Made by a program: the position numbers and the translations under genes | Part shown: positions 53,550-64,000 of the stretch, in pieces | How the letters are laid out: each line of letters begins with the position of its first letter | Position numbering within the stretch: position 1 is the stretch's first letter | The notes under the pieces: model-generated | What the model was told of the DNA's origin: nothing | What the model saw: only the letters and a program-made list of their open reading frames with translations | The model's database searches: none | Assembly: GCA_009761415.1 (NCBI GenBank) | Contig: QUOL01000008.1 | Coordinates: forward strand, 310,001 to 374,000 | Length of the DNA stretch: 64,000 nucleotides | Origin: Sarcomyxa edulis | Taxonomy: Eukaryota > Basidiomycota > Agaricomycetes > Agaricales > Mycenaceae | Direction: 5' to 3'

Positions 53550-55016
53550 ATGGATCGAGACACCCACCTGGAGCTTTTGGTCCTCGAAACTCAAGCCGAA
53601 GGCCTCTCAAAGCTGGCTGAGTATCAATTACAACAGCTCGAGGCCACTCGCCTGACACTAAAACGCACCCGTACGCGTATCGCGAGCATAAAAAACCCCT
53701 ACACGCCCATATACGCCCTCCCAGACGAGCTATGGCTGCACATCGTCCAAATGGCTCAACAATCCGACCCAAACTCAAACTCGATCTTTGCAATGTCGTC
53801 GCCATTGGCATATACATGCCCTTTGGAGATGACAATGTCCCAAGTTTCTTGTAGATGGAGGGATACCGTGATCAGTGCACCGACGCTGTGGACCAGACTC
53901 GGGGATTTTGCAGGGGAGCATCACCTTGATTTGTGGCTTGAACGGTCTCAGTCGTGTCCGATCGCCATCACGCTATTGAGACCGTCCGAAAGCGAATACG
54001 AGGCTAGGTTAGCTACAATCGTTCGTCACGTTGACCGACTCCAAGAGTTGGATATCAGCTTTTGGCAGGCAGACCAACTACTTCGTCTTTCTGAAGCCTT
54101 GGAACCTTTGCACGCTCCGAAACTAAAAGTACTTCGTATCAAGTGCCAAGGGAATTATGAGCGGATTTCTCTGTTCGATGGAGGTGCTCCGATGCTTTCC
54201 GTTCTGGACCTAGAAGGCTGCCTCCTGGTTGAATCGTCGAATCTTCTCCCATCCATTACAACATTTCGCCACTCGTATATTCCAGATCCATCTCGTTGGG
54301 ACAATTTCATGCTGGCTGTATCTCATATGACCGTATTAACGAGACTCGAGTTCGTATCGATGAGTTTACTCGATGGCATAGACGATGTCCCCTTAGAGAT
54401 TCCTTCGCTTCGTCACCTTGTCGTCGATGCTGACGGCTACAGCGACCAGACTATCCCTATGCAGATGTTTACAGTTCGAGCGTCATCTCTTGAATCTATC
54501 GTCGTGACCAAGTGCCACGGGGATCAGATCATCTCGTTGTTCAATCGTCTTGGTGCATCGTTCCCTGACATACATGATCACTTGAAGTCCCTCTCCTTCA
54601 TCTCCCGTGCACCCATGTGTGAGTGCGGTGTGAATTACATGCCCCCCCATATAATCGCCAACGCAAACCATGCATTTGCGTCCGTTTCTCATCTCTCGTT
54701 GATCAATATCTGTCATCAGGATATCATTCTGCGCATGCTCCTTCGTGATTCGGCACAAATCAACCCACCACCAGGTGAAGAAGCCATGGATGTTGCATTG
54801 CCTCACCTGAGGTCTATCACCACGTCACCTGTCCTCGATGCAGAGGCGCTTGGCGAACTTTACAGTTTCCGGCGGACATTCGGGAATCCGATATCGAAAC
54901 TGCGTATCACAAAGGACGATTTTTCGAAACTTGGTTCTCCGTCATCTGGACAGACAGGAGCTCCTCAAGTGGAAGTGATCACTGAATCGGAATTGCTTGG
55001 ACCGTTGTTATTATAG
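53550..55016 (+). CDS. F-box/leucine-rich protein, copy E
   Basis: A single exon of 488 residues, tandem to copy D. It begins MDRDTHLELLVLETQAEGLSKL, with the same N-terminal coil and F-box-like domain (PIYALPDELWLHIVQMAQQ, SQVSCRWRDTVISAPTLWTRLG). A short insertion (SNSIFAMSSPLAYTCPLE) between F-box helices is not in copy D. The leucine-rich body includes HAPKLKVLRIKCQG and GAPMLSVLDLEGC, and the ending is PQVEVITESELLGPLLL. Probably an SCF substrate adaptor; target unknown. The N-terminus resembles copy C more than copy D. Confidence 0.85.
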   Translation: MDRDTHLELLVLETQAEGLSKLAEYQLQQLEATRLTLKRTRTRIASIKNPYTPIYALPDELWLHIVQMAQQSDPNSNSIFAMSSPLAYTCPLEMTMSQVSCRWRDTVISAPTLWTRLGDFAGEHHLDLWLERSQSCPIAITLLRPSESEYEARLATIVRHVDRLQELDISFWQADQLLRLSEALEPLHAPKLKVLRIKCQGNYERISLFDGGAPMLSVLDLEGCLLVESSNLLPSITTFRHSYIPDPSRWDNFMLAVSHMTVLTRLEFVSMSLLDGIDDVPLEIPSLRHLVVDADGYSDQTIPMQMFTVRASSLESIVVTKCHGDQIISLFNRLGASFPDIHDHLKSLSFISRAPMCECGVNYMPPHIIANANHAFASVSHLSLINICHQDIILRMLLRDSAQINPPPGEEAMDVALPHLRSITTSPVLDAEALGELYSFRRTFGNPISKLRITKDDFSKLGSPSSGQTGAPQVEVITESELLGPLLL

Positions 55017-55236
55017 GTATCCACTTTTGCTGTGTATTAGATGAGGAGCCTGAAATTTGACAGTGACGTTTCAGAGCGATAAAGTTTTGGACGATATTGG
55101 CATCTAGATTGATCACGGATGAGCGGGGAGTATTGCCATCCTCACCTTGAAACAATCCATCGGTATCGCTCCATGGTAAGGGCGAACTTGGGACGATCAG
55201 ATATTTCAGGGTGCACCCAGGTACTTTCGGAATCAA

Positions 55237-56227
55237 TCATTCAGTTGAATACAACTCGAATTCCCAAGGAACTTGTTGACTAGGATTGCTTTCGCTGAAC
55301 CAAATCCTCCTAAGACGACATGTCGCGTAGACCTTGACATACGAGACGTGCGAGTAATTTCCACTGGGGAGACGAGCACTAGAGGTCGATTTGACGGGAC
55401 TGTCTGAAGCCCAATTTTCGTTCGTTTCTGGCGAGTCGTCGTCCTGAGCAGTGAAAGCAATGGAGGCAAAGTAGGGCAAGAGGGACGGCAGGTTGAGAAC
55501 GATAGATGACCAGGCAGTGAGTGGCCTAGATGAAGAGGAGGGGAATGTGAGAGGGAGGTGGAGAAGAGGACAGCTATGAAGACTTTTCGATAGTCTGAGT
55601 CGAGGCTTATTCTGTGGGCGCCAGCATGAGTATTCGGACAAAGCAAAGGTGAAAGACATGGAGCAAAAAAAATACAAAGAAACATGGTTATTTTCTCCAT
55701 CTGACACGAGCAATTTCACAGAATCCGGGCACCAACTCAAAACATGAACATTCTCCAAAAGAAACAAAAAGCACCTGAAATGTCGAGCATCGAACGATAC
55801 CCTGCCTTCCCGCTTGATCGACCAGTCCAACTTCAAATGACCATTCCCTCCCCAGATTTCGAACCTGTAGACACATCCATGGATGCTTGATACCCAAATG
55901 CACCGGTCTTTCCGAACGCAAGCTCGAAGAAGGTGGGCATCGTATATACGTCGTCGGCAGAGTCGGAGACTGGATATGCAGCACAGTTTGAGCAGCCTGA
56001 TATCCAAGATGAACCTCGTCTGAGTCTATGCCCGTCTCGAGAATGGGAAGAGATACGAGTGTGCCCGGGGATGGAGGCGTCGGCGTCGAAGAATCATCTT
56101 TCATGAAATGTATGAACGAGTCGGAGGGTAAATTTTTGTCTACGTGAGTGGAGAAAAGAGTGAGTGGTTCGCTGCCTGTTGACGAGAACAGAGAAACAAT
56201 GCTTGGTTGGATCGAGTTCGAGAACAT
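55237..56227 (-). CDS. CFA20-domain protein (CFAP20/Bug22-like)
   Basis: Two exons, 56227-55775 and 55611-55237, joined in phase 0; 275 residues. It opens MFSNSIQPSIVSLFSSTGSEPL, like the MF...Q..(F/L)(L)S..(Y)S.GS.PL start of CFAP20. Downstream, TTYIRCPPS ... LGIKHPWMCLQVRNLGREWSFEVGLVD aligns with the CFAP20 segment TTYI.CP ... LGIK.PF ... IKNL...FTFEV. The C-terminus VYATCRLRRIWFSE ... VPWEFELY matches IHANCRIRRVYFSD ... LPAEFKLY. Two low-complexity loops (STPTPPSPG and a QDDDSPETNENWASDSP stretch) are insertions. In ciliated organisms CFAP20 is an axonemal inner-junction and centriolar protein; some eukaryotes also use it in the nucleus. Agaricomycetes have neither cilia nor centrioles, so the role here is open. 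Confidence 0.85.
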
Positions 56228-56612
56228 GAGCGGGAGAATCAAAAGTCAAGACAAGGGACTTAGGGAGGATTGAGGAGTTGAAATCATGTGACCAGGTCAC
56301 CAGAAGTCACCAAAACGTATATTTGACGGGTGCGGCCAAGTCGCGTCTGGCGAACCATCAAAATGCATGGTGGTGGATTCCTGGCTAGGTCAGACTTGGC
56401 CAACGCCAAAATTTGTGCACGCATGAATATCTTGAAATACGACCCATTACAATTGAATAGAAATCGATTTCACAAAGATTACATTCCCTCAGACGGTAGG
56501 AAGCTTAAGAAATTCGGAACGTCCACGCGTACAATCCAGCATACAACCCAAATTGCACCTATGTAGTCCTTTACCTATCTTTCGGAGGATAGTCAAACGT
56601 ATCCGATGCCCA
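56228..56612. other. intergenic, with a short inverted repeat
   Basis: The region upstream of the CFA20 gene, and downstream of the minus-strand F-box gene. It holds inverted GGCCAAGTC (56334-56342) and GACTTGGCC (56393-56401), 50 bases apart. No gene is visible. Confidence 0.5.
56334..56401. repeat. 9-bp inverted repeat pair enclosing about 50 bases
   Basis: GGCCAAGTC and GACTTGGCC bound a 68-base segment. The right arm belongs to the longer word CAGACTTGGCCAA that also occurs at 13878. It may be a remnant of a miniature element; no target-site duplication was identified. Confidence 0.35.
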
Positions 56613-57590
56613 TCAATCAAGTTCGTGATCCTCCTCCTCGTTCAGTTTCCACCAATTCTCACCAGTGTCTATCATAAGTACGATCAGAAGAATGAACGCA
56701 TTGAGAATAGCAATTACAGAACTCACGGCCATTGACTTGTCTTTGCTTGATGATCCTGTCTGCTCGCGTCCATATGTCTGGCTTTCCCGCGCCACGCGAC
56801 CATGAAGCCCAGTCAGCGTATTTCGACATTTCTATCGGAGCAGGCAAGGCGATGAACCGAGAGTCGCGTATTCCGTCACTCCACCTTTCGAAATTGATTT
56901 CGGCGGCCTCTTGAATGGTCCTCGGGTACCAAAATACGACGATTTTGAGATGTTTCTGATTCGAAAAGAGTCTGACAAACTCGCCTGTGGTCCAACCTAG
57001 ACAAAGGTGTGTGAGTCTTTCCGGGAACACTGGGGATCCAGAGAATATAGTTGTGGGCTGTATGGTGAGGTGCGTCAAGGTGGAATAGATCGACCTAGAT
57101 AGGACGGGTACAAAGGGTGCACGTGAACCGAGATCCAATAATTCCAGTCGACGAAGCTGAGTAAATCGAGAAGCGGTCTCGTCCAAGACGAACGGAGTCA
57201 ATCCATACAATTCTACGAGACCTGTGCACCGCTCAAGAATTTCCTGACAGGCTAACTTTTGCTCAGCAGACTGCTGCAGTGTCGGGTTCTCAAAGAACAG
57301 CATTTTGACATGTTTAGCGTCGAAAGGAGCTGATTTATCTCGTAAGGTCTGGTGAAAACACAGCACAGACTCAGGAGACCATAATTTGACTGTTCTATAG
57401 AGAATGGGATCAATCCTAAGGATCAAAGGAGATTAGAATGTGGAACTCAGTGTAGACGAATCACTCACCAGACTTGCATACGTTTCGCAACTAGAACAAG
57501 AGATTTGGCTGATTCTAGGTTATCGACAGCAGCTATGTCAGATATATCTCTGATGAGGTCGAGCGGAAGCCAGGGGTCCTGATGAGCCAT
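56613..57590 (-). CDS. F-box-like protein, three exons (type 2), paralogue of 24323-25392
   Basis: Exons are 57590-57469, 57415-56727 and 56668-56613; 288 residues. The F-box-like head is PWLPLDLIRDISDIA ... SLVLVAKRMQVW. Intron 1 splits the Trp codon, and the next exon begins IDPILYRTVKLWSP; the minus-strand gene at 24323 has its intron at the same Trp with IEPLMYEMVTL after it. The body is leucine-rich (RLERLTHLCLGW-type segments such as LRRLELLDLGSR and STLTHLTIQP). A late intron after KQRQVNG is also conserved in position with that paralogue. The acidic tail ends NEEEDHELD. Probably an SCF adaptor; target unknown. It shares a 363-base divergent promoter with msh6. Confidence 0.75.
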
Positions 57591-57953
57591 GCTATACGAC
57601 ACAAGTTGAACAAAGGCAAGATGAGGCGACAGGCTTTGATAGTCGATATATAGACTGAGAGGGATCAACAGAAGAGAGACCAGTATATATCGATGCAAGC
57701 TTGGACACTTGGACAATTTCAAGTCAGATACGTTGAACTTGCAGTCTTGGGATGACGGGAGGAAACAAGAGATGGCGTCTTGGCCACAAGGGACGCGTGG
57801 CTTATATAGGCGTGGGGAAATTTGCTTCCGGCGGCGTAGGCAAACACGCTATCCGGCCGGCGGAGCCGCGGAGGGTCAAATTTGAAAACAGAAAATCGAC
57901 ATTCCACAACGTCCGCCGTCGAAAGGCCTCGAAAACACCACCAAGTCCTCATA
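57591..57953. promoter_or_regulatory. divergent promoter of an F-box gene and msh6, with an MCB-type box
   Basis: ACGCGT (57793-57798) is the MluI cell-cycle box bound by MBF in fungi, the standard G1/S element in front of DNA replication and repair genes including MSH6 in yeast. It lies 156 bases before the msh6 ATG and is followed by TTATATAGG (TATA-like). The box is symmetric, so the F-box gene on the other side could respond too. Confidence 0.5.
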
Positions 57954-60900
57954 ATGCCTCCAAAACCTAAACCACAGCCTGATAATATGAAGCAGAAAAG
58001 CCTCATGTCATTCTTTGGAAAAGGCTCTGCAACTCCAAAACCTTCGAAATCGACATCCAACGCTCCGAAAGTCAAATCTCAGCCCGCAGCGACCTCTTCT
58101 AGCTCCAAAGATCTTTCTGAACCCCAGACCCCACCATCGAAAGCGAAAAATACGCGTAATTCTTCTTCTTCAGCTATCGCAAGTAGCTCGTCGCGTGGAT
58201 CTAGTGGTAGCTTTGCAAGCCTGAAAGACACGCCCCCTACCAGCGATCCTGTCGACGTCGACATGCTGTCAGATGTAGATGAGGACGAGAATGAGCGCAT
58301 ACAAGTGAAACCTGTGAGTCTCACTCTCATTGTGCTGACAGAAGGACGCGAATTGACGCGTTTGGGTGCTTTAGACGCGTACTAAACGTAAACTCGTCGT
58401 TGTAGATTCGGATGAAGATTCCAGTGGACGCGAAAAATCCTTGTATAAGAGCTCATCACCTGTTCCACTGCAAAGTCTGAAAAGTGAGGATCTACATTCA
58501 CTCGAAATCGAGTCAATGTATACTCATATCTTATAGAACAAGCCAAGAAACAGCGCATCTCTGTTCCTCTATCCGACGATGACGAAGAAGAAGACGATGA
58601 AGTGAAAAGCTCTTTCTCCAAGAGACTTACTCATTTCAAGAAGTCTCCCGTGAAATCAGGTACATATATTGCTCCTTTATTTGCTCGCCCGCTATACTAA
58701 CCTTGGTTCATAAGCTCGAAAACGGTCTGCTGCATCCGAGGACGACGATGACTTTATCGTTCCATCTGACTCTGACATCGAAACAACCAAGTCTGCAAAA
58801 TCGGCCTCTTCTCGCTCACGTTCCCACTCTTCCGCATCATCCCATCGTTCGTTCGCATCGTCGGACGAAGACGACGAGGCTCCAACGAAGAAACCTGCAG
58901 CAAAGAGAGCATCTAAGAAGGCTTCAGGCCCAAGTGCTGCTGCCTCTGGGAGCTCTTTCTTGACTGCTGCCGAACAACGTGAACAACACAAGAGGAACGA
59001 GAAGAAATCGACCGAAGACCCTTTTGCATTCTTGGTCAATGTCAAGGATGTCAGTAGGCCTCTGGCTGTTACTTATTATCGCCGACTAACATGTGGGTGC
59101 AGAAAGACCAAAAGTCTCCAGGAGACGCCGCTTACGACCCGAGGACAATTTATATACCAAAGGAAGCTTGGAGCGAGTTCACACCCTTCGAGAAACAGGT
59201 GCGTAGACGTGGACGTTGACTTTTTCTCGCCTCGTATTGACTTGGTCTCTTGTTGTAGTTCTGGGAGGCACGTATTCGCTATCATAGCCATCGTCGATAA
59301 ATGCATGCTTACTGTTCTATGTCGTTCCTAGATCAAACAAAACCATTATGATACGGTATTTTCCCTACTCACTCTTTCTAAGTTTTCGTGCTCATCCTCG
59401 CATTCCTAGATTCTCTTCTTCCAGAAAGGGTGAGCTCATTTTCTGCATATCTCGCTTCACTAAATTAGATATCTACTTTCTATATGCAGAAAATTCTTGG
59501 AGGTAAATCCTACATCCTTTTCTCTTGGGTGCTATACTCATGTACCCTAGCTCTATGAAGAAGACGCTCGTGTTGGTCATCGAGAATTCGACTTGAAACT
59601 CACTCAGCGGGTAAAGATGTCTATGGTGCGTGAACCCTTTACATCAAGCCCTTCGTTCTTTCTGTCTGACTTTGTGTTATGTAGGTTGGCGTGCCAGAGA
59701 TGTCATTCAACTTTTGGGCTGCGTGAGTAAATTGCACTTCGATCAATCAAACTGACCTTCATTCTCATAATTCGAATTGTAGCAAATTTCTTGGCAAAGG
59801 TATATTTGCATTCGCAATCCGTGGAAATAGTCTATTGACATAGTACGTAGGGTACAAGGTAGGACGCGTCGACCAAGCCGAAACCGCTCTGGGTGCAGAG
59901 ATGCGTATGGCTGCGGATAAATCAAAAGGCAAACTTGTCGGTGATAAAGGAAAAGAGAAGATTGTTAGACGGTAATACCAATTCCAAGTCTTGCTTCTTG
60001 ATGATTTAAACCTTACACTCGTTTTTGCCAGGGAACTCAACAAAGTATACACGAATGGCACCCTAGTGGACGCTGACCTCCTTACGGACGAACAAGCGGG
60101 TCATTTGATCTCCATCCGTGAGGTCGTAAGTGAGGACGGCTCGGACGCGAAGAATAGTTTTGGAATTTGCGTTCTGGACTGTTCAACTTCTCAATTCAAT
60201 TTGAGCGCGTTCGAGGATGATGTGTCGCGTACGAAGCTGGATACGCTGATGAGACAGCTTCGTCCGAAGGAAGTGATGTACACCAAGGTACGCAGGGTGT
60301 TGGATATGGAGGTAGGATTAGGTTCTGATGATTCATTGCCTTTTTTTCTCCAGGGAACACTATCAGTTTCTACGACACGTATTTTGAAGGCGATTCTCCC
60401 AGCCGCGTGTCTCTGGACGGTTTTGCGTGACGTCGAAGGCTTCAACTATAAAAAAACCTTGGAGGAGTTGAAGGCACTTTATCCCGCTGACGACGATGAG
60501 ATGGACGACGGTGAAATCCTGGGCGAGAGTGTCCCAAAGTCCATAAGAGATATGGCTGATTCTAAGAGTGCCATAGAGGCACTAGGATCCATGATCTGGC
60601 GAATATTGATCATACTCAGGACACAGATTTTTTGGCTAATATATCTCTCTTTCTCGTCGTAGGTATCTTCGCCAGCTCAACATCGATAAAGATATCCTTA
60701 GCATGAAGAACTTCAACGTGTACGACCCCATGCAAAGAGGTCAAGGTCTGGTTCTTGATGGACAAACATTGGCTCATATCGAGGTGACGTACGTTTTCTT
60801 TCGACGGTGTTGCTTATTAACGGCGGCAAGTAGGTGCTTCTCAACAACGAGGGAACAGAAGAAGGCTCTTTGCTCAAGTTGCTCGGAAAATGCACCACAC

Positions 60901-63560
60901 CCTTTGGTATGCGTTCTCCACTTCGACTGAGGAGGCCACTCTAACGTGTCTTGACTAGCAAAACGATTGTTCCGCATCTGGCTGTGTATGCCTCTTCGGA
61001 GAGTCGAAGACATCAACGCTAGGTATTGTCGATATCTCATCAGATTAGGTGACACGCTTATGTGTATGTTTCTTTGTAAGACTCGACGCTGTCGAGGATC
61101 TCATCGCGCATCCTACTTTTGAGAGCGAGTTCACCGAGATTGCCAAAGGCTTGCCGGATCTTGAACGAATCGTATCTCGCATTCATGCTAGGAATTGCAA
61201 AATCAAAGATTTTTTGAAGGTCCTTGGGGTAAGCACGCTCATATTTACCGTCACAACGGGCCAATAACTCACATTGTTGGATAGGCATTCAAGAAGCTTA
61301 GTAAAGGGATGAGCCAGATGGCCGACACATCTGAATCCTTCGAATCAAAAACCATCTTCAAATTACTTCGTACTGCCCCAGATTTGCTCCCGCACATCAA
61401 GAACGTTGAAGCTATGTATGCAAAACCCGTAGAGAAAGGTGCGTGGTCTTTTGCTCGTCTCGGGTGAACCGATACTGAGCCACCAATCAGATCCCGACGA
61501 ACTGGTCCCTCTAGACGGTAAAGACGAGGTTTATGACAAGATCATGGCGGAGATCGGCGAATTGGAGGAGACCCTCGAAGACGAGTTGAAGAAATTTGAG
61601 AAGAAACTCGGGTATGTATACTCCGAACTTCGATTCCGCATACTAGGACTCATACTTGGTATGTAGGCATTCACTCAGCTATTGGCATAGTGCTCAAGGT
61701 AACAAGGTATGGACCCCAATTACGATCTGCTGTGTCTACGCTAACAACCTTTCACAGGAAATCTATCTTGTTGAAACATCCCCTAAGCTGGAGGGCATCC
61801 CATCGAATTGGACAAAAAGCGGTGGAACAAAGGTGCGCACTCGTAATAGACTTTGCATTCCCTATCTCTTCTGAAGGTGTGTCACTCAGGCGAAAACGCG
61901 ATGGCTCGTCTCTAGTCTACAGCCTACCATCCGACTCCTCAAGGAAGCCCGAGAGAATCGCAACGCCGCTATCAAAGCGTTCAAATTTCGGTTGTTTGCT
62001 GAGTTCGATACCGACCGAGCAATATGGCTGCGTTCTGTCAGGGTCTTTGCGGAGCTTGATTGTTTATTCAGTCTCGCCAAAGCTTCCAATGCTATGGGAG
62101 AGCCTATCTGCAGGCCAGAATTCGTTGAGGGAGATGCGGCGTGGTTGGATTTCGAGGAATTGAGACATCCAACTCTTTGCCTTAGTACAAGCTTGAAGGA
62201 CTTCATTCCAAATGACGTCAAGCTAGGCGGTGATGTCGGCAAGATTGCTCTTCTGACAGGTGAGTCTTTATCTTGTCATCTGATATCATATGAGACTAAT
62301 CTTGAAGTCCTCTAGGGCCCAATATGGCGTAAGAGATAATATTATATGTTCCCCCTCTGTCTATACTGATTCTATTTGTCAATTTCAGCGGCAAATCAAC
62401 GGTAATATTTATCGCAGATCTATCGTCTTATTTACTGAAACCTTTTCATAGGTCATGCGTATGACGGCTACTGGTGTCGTATGTTCTTTCTTTGCTATTG
62501 ATAACTATCCCCTTTACAAGTCCGTCTCCAGATCATGGCCCAACTAGGGATGATGGTCCCCGCGCAGAGAGCTCGGTGGGTGGCAATGTTCTACCTCGTT
62601 AGTGCTGTTCTTAAGCTATATCTAATCAAGGCTCTGCCCTGTGGACTCTATCCTCACTCGGATGGGTGCCTACGACAACATGTTCTCGAACGCCAGTACA
62701 TTCAAGGTCGAACTCGATGAATGGTATGCGTCTTTCAGTTACCTTGATTATCATGAAGACTGAGGTGTTACACTAGTTGCAAAATCTTGCGAGATGCCAC
62801 CCCAAAATCACTTGTTATACTGGACGGTGAGTTAACCCTTATTATACTTTTGCGCATGCTCATTTCGATTGTATAGAACTTGGACGGGGAACCTCGACAT
62901 ATGTGAGTCCAATTTTCTGCTTCGTGAGGAATTTCGGGATTGTGCTCATCACTTCTTAGGATGGTATGGCTATTGCTGGGGTATGATTTTCCGTCGTCGT
63001 TGTGAGGGCTCTTTGAACTCATGAACCTCTAGGCCGTGTTACACCAGCTTGCTACCCACACCCTCCCACTTGCATTCTTTGCTACCCATTACGGTTCCTT
63101 GACGGACGACTTCGCCTATCATCCCAATATCCGAAATATGCACATGTCAACCATCGTGGATGACGAGAAACGTGATGTAAGATCATATCGATCTGCAGAT
63201 GCATCTTCTTATTCACTGTGACTGCTACAGCTCGTATTTCTCTTCAAACTCGTCGAAGGCGTCGCTACATCCTCTTTCGGCACACATGTTGCCAATCTGG
63301 CAGGAGTGCCTTTAGACGTCGTTGAACGAGCCGATATCGTTTCCAAAAACTTTGCGAAACAATTCAAGGAGAGACTGCAGGACAAACAGAAGAAATCGGC
63401 GACTTCTAGGCTACCTCTCGATGCACAAGCCGATTTCGCTTATCTGTATGGTTTGGCGACAGGATCTCTCGAGATGCCAGCAAACCAGATCAGGCAGAAG
63501 GAGGTGTTGCTTCGCCTGAAAACCACCGTCCGGCGATATATTCAAGGACCTTCCGCTTGA
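57954..63560 (+). CDS. msh6: DNA mismatch repair protein MSH6, 34 exons
   Basis: The MutS homologue that pairs with MSH2 as MutS-alpha to recognise base mismatches and small loops; nuclear. The reconstructed 34-exon frame closes at 1,255 residues. Residues 14-21 (QKSLMSFF) are a PCNA-binding PIP box, followed by a Ser/acidic disordered linker with basic clusters. The mismatch-binding domain starts near residue 341, and the F-x-E motif is GKFLELYEEDA (Phe361, Glu363). Core markers are WHSAQGNKEIYLVE and LKEARENRNAAIKAFKFRL. The ATPase has Walker A GPNMAGKST (about 1003-1011), ILDELGRGTSTYDG, and FFATHYGSL. It ends in an HTH-like region. Many exons are tiny (9, 24, 20, 13, 17, 13, 13 nt), and two introns use GC donors (59268, 60599). 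The start is the first ATG; MKQKSL at 57987 is a possible second. Confidence 0.95.
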
Positions 63561-64000
63561 ACACCTTTCTTCTACGATTCGTCACGTTTTCATGCTTTGC
63601 TGTAATTATCATGCTTTCACAGAACCCATTTGACTAACTTTGTATATATCCCTCGCGCATTGAGGGAACGGTTCTTCTGGACTCTGGAGATATCCAGACT
63701 TCCGGTAACATGCGCATAGCAGGGGCCCACCTCAATGGCAGTGGCTTTCATCGACGCTTTGGAACGTATCATTCTTGCACTACAACGCTTCTATGATGGA
63801 CTACATACTTCTTGTAATAAGCATGCAGTTTCAAAGTTCTCAGTAGCAAAAGAGCAACAAATTTGAAAGAGCCGGAGGAACAATCTCTGCACAATCGATT
63901 TATATTCAATTGTAATTTGATTCCAATCTTCTTAGGCTCTGAGCACCAGTCTGATTTAGCCAAGCAGCGACTTTCTGGGGACCTCGAAGGTCGCCCAGAG
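63561..64000. other. downstream region of msh6 to the window edge
   Basis: No gene recognised in the last 440 bases. A short minus-strand frame (63769-63963) has no family match. GTCTGATTTAGCCAAGCA near 63951 loosely resembles the arms of the repeat at 13878. Confidence 0.4.

Noticed and set aside
61667..61712. alternative MSH6 exon reading IHSAIGIVLK
   Set aside because: The phase carried from the previous exon requires the other frame, which gives the family-typical YWHSAQGNKEIYLVE.

Overview
The window is nuclear DNA of a filamentous basidiomycete, most likely an Agaricomycete. The evidence is dense short introns (about 45-70 nt, mostly GT-AG), genes cut into many small exons, F-box/leucine-rich paralogues, fungal-type MSH6, SEC24 and Num1/Mcp5 homologues, and class 3 lipase, P450 and epoxide hydrolase genes of the kind found in litter or wood fungi. 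There are no bacterial operons, no CRISPR array and no rRNA or convincing tRNA gene. Genes were rebuilt exon by exon from splice sites and reading-frame continuity. Where I say an intron chain closes, the summed exon length is a multiple of three.

Layout, left to right. 1-1930: a broken copy of a lipase 5' end, then the intact class 3 lipase. 1931-5212: gene-poor. 5213-16643: glucose-6-phosphate isomerase (10474-12542) lies between two paralogous seven-TM-like membrane proteins in opposite orientation (5213-6903 plus; 14368-16643 minus). 18646-24305: a P450 followed by two tandem epoxide-hydrolase-like genes, all plus strand, resembling a small oxidation module; the second hydrolase has a frameshifted C-terminus. 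24323-25392: a three-exon F-box-like gene. 28081-29095: a secreted Ala-rich Gas1/Egh16-like protein. 31038-33636: GFAT, the first enzyme of UDP-GlcNAc (chitin precursor) synthesis. 34546-41021: F-box cluster on the minus strand, with two recently duplicated genes, one relic between them and one copy with an in-frame stop. 42644-47837: a 1,636-residue Num1/Mcp5-type cortical anchor with a coiled coil, a repeated QT motif and a C-terminal PH domain. 48120-51494: SEC24 (minus). 51759-55016: two tandem F-box genes (plus). 55237-56227: a CFA20/CFAP20-domain protein (minus). 56613-57590: a second three-exon F-box-like gene (minus), sharing a 363-bp divergent promoter with MSH6 (57954-63560), which has 34 exons.

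The housekeeping genes (pgi, gfa1, sec24, msh6, num1-like) form a conserved backbone. Between them are duplicating and decaying accessory genes (F-box, lipase, membrane proteins, hydrolases). The strongest leads are the CFA20 protein in a fungus expected to lack cilia, a possible dynein-light-chain motif array in a cortical dynein anchor, and the microexon structure of MSH6, whose Walker A loop is split over two 13-nt exons.
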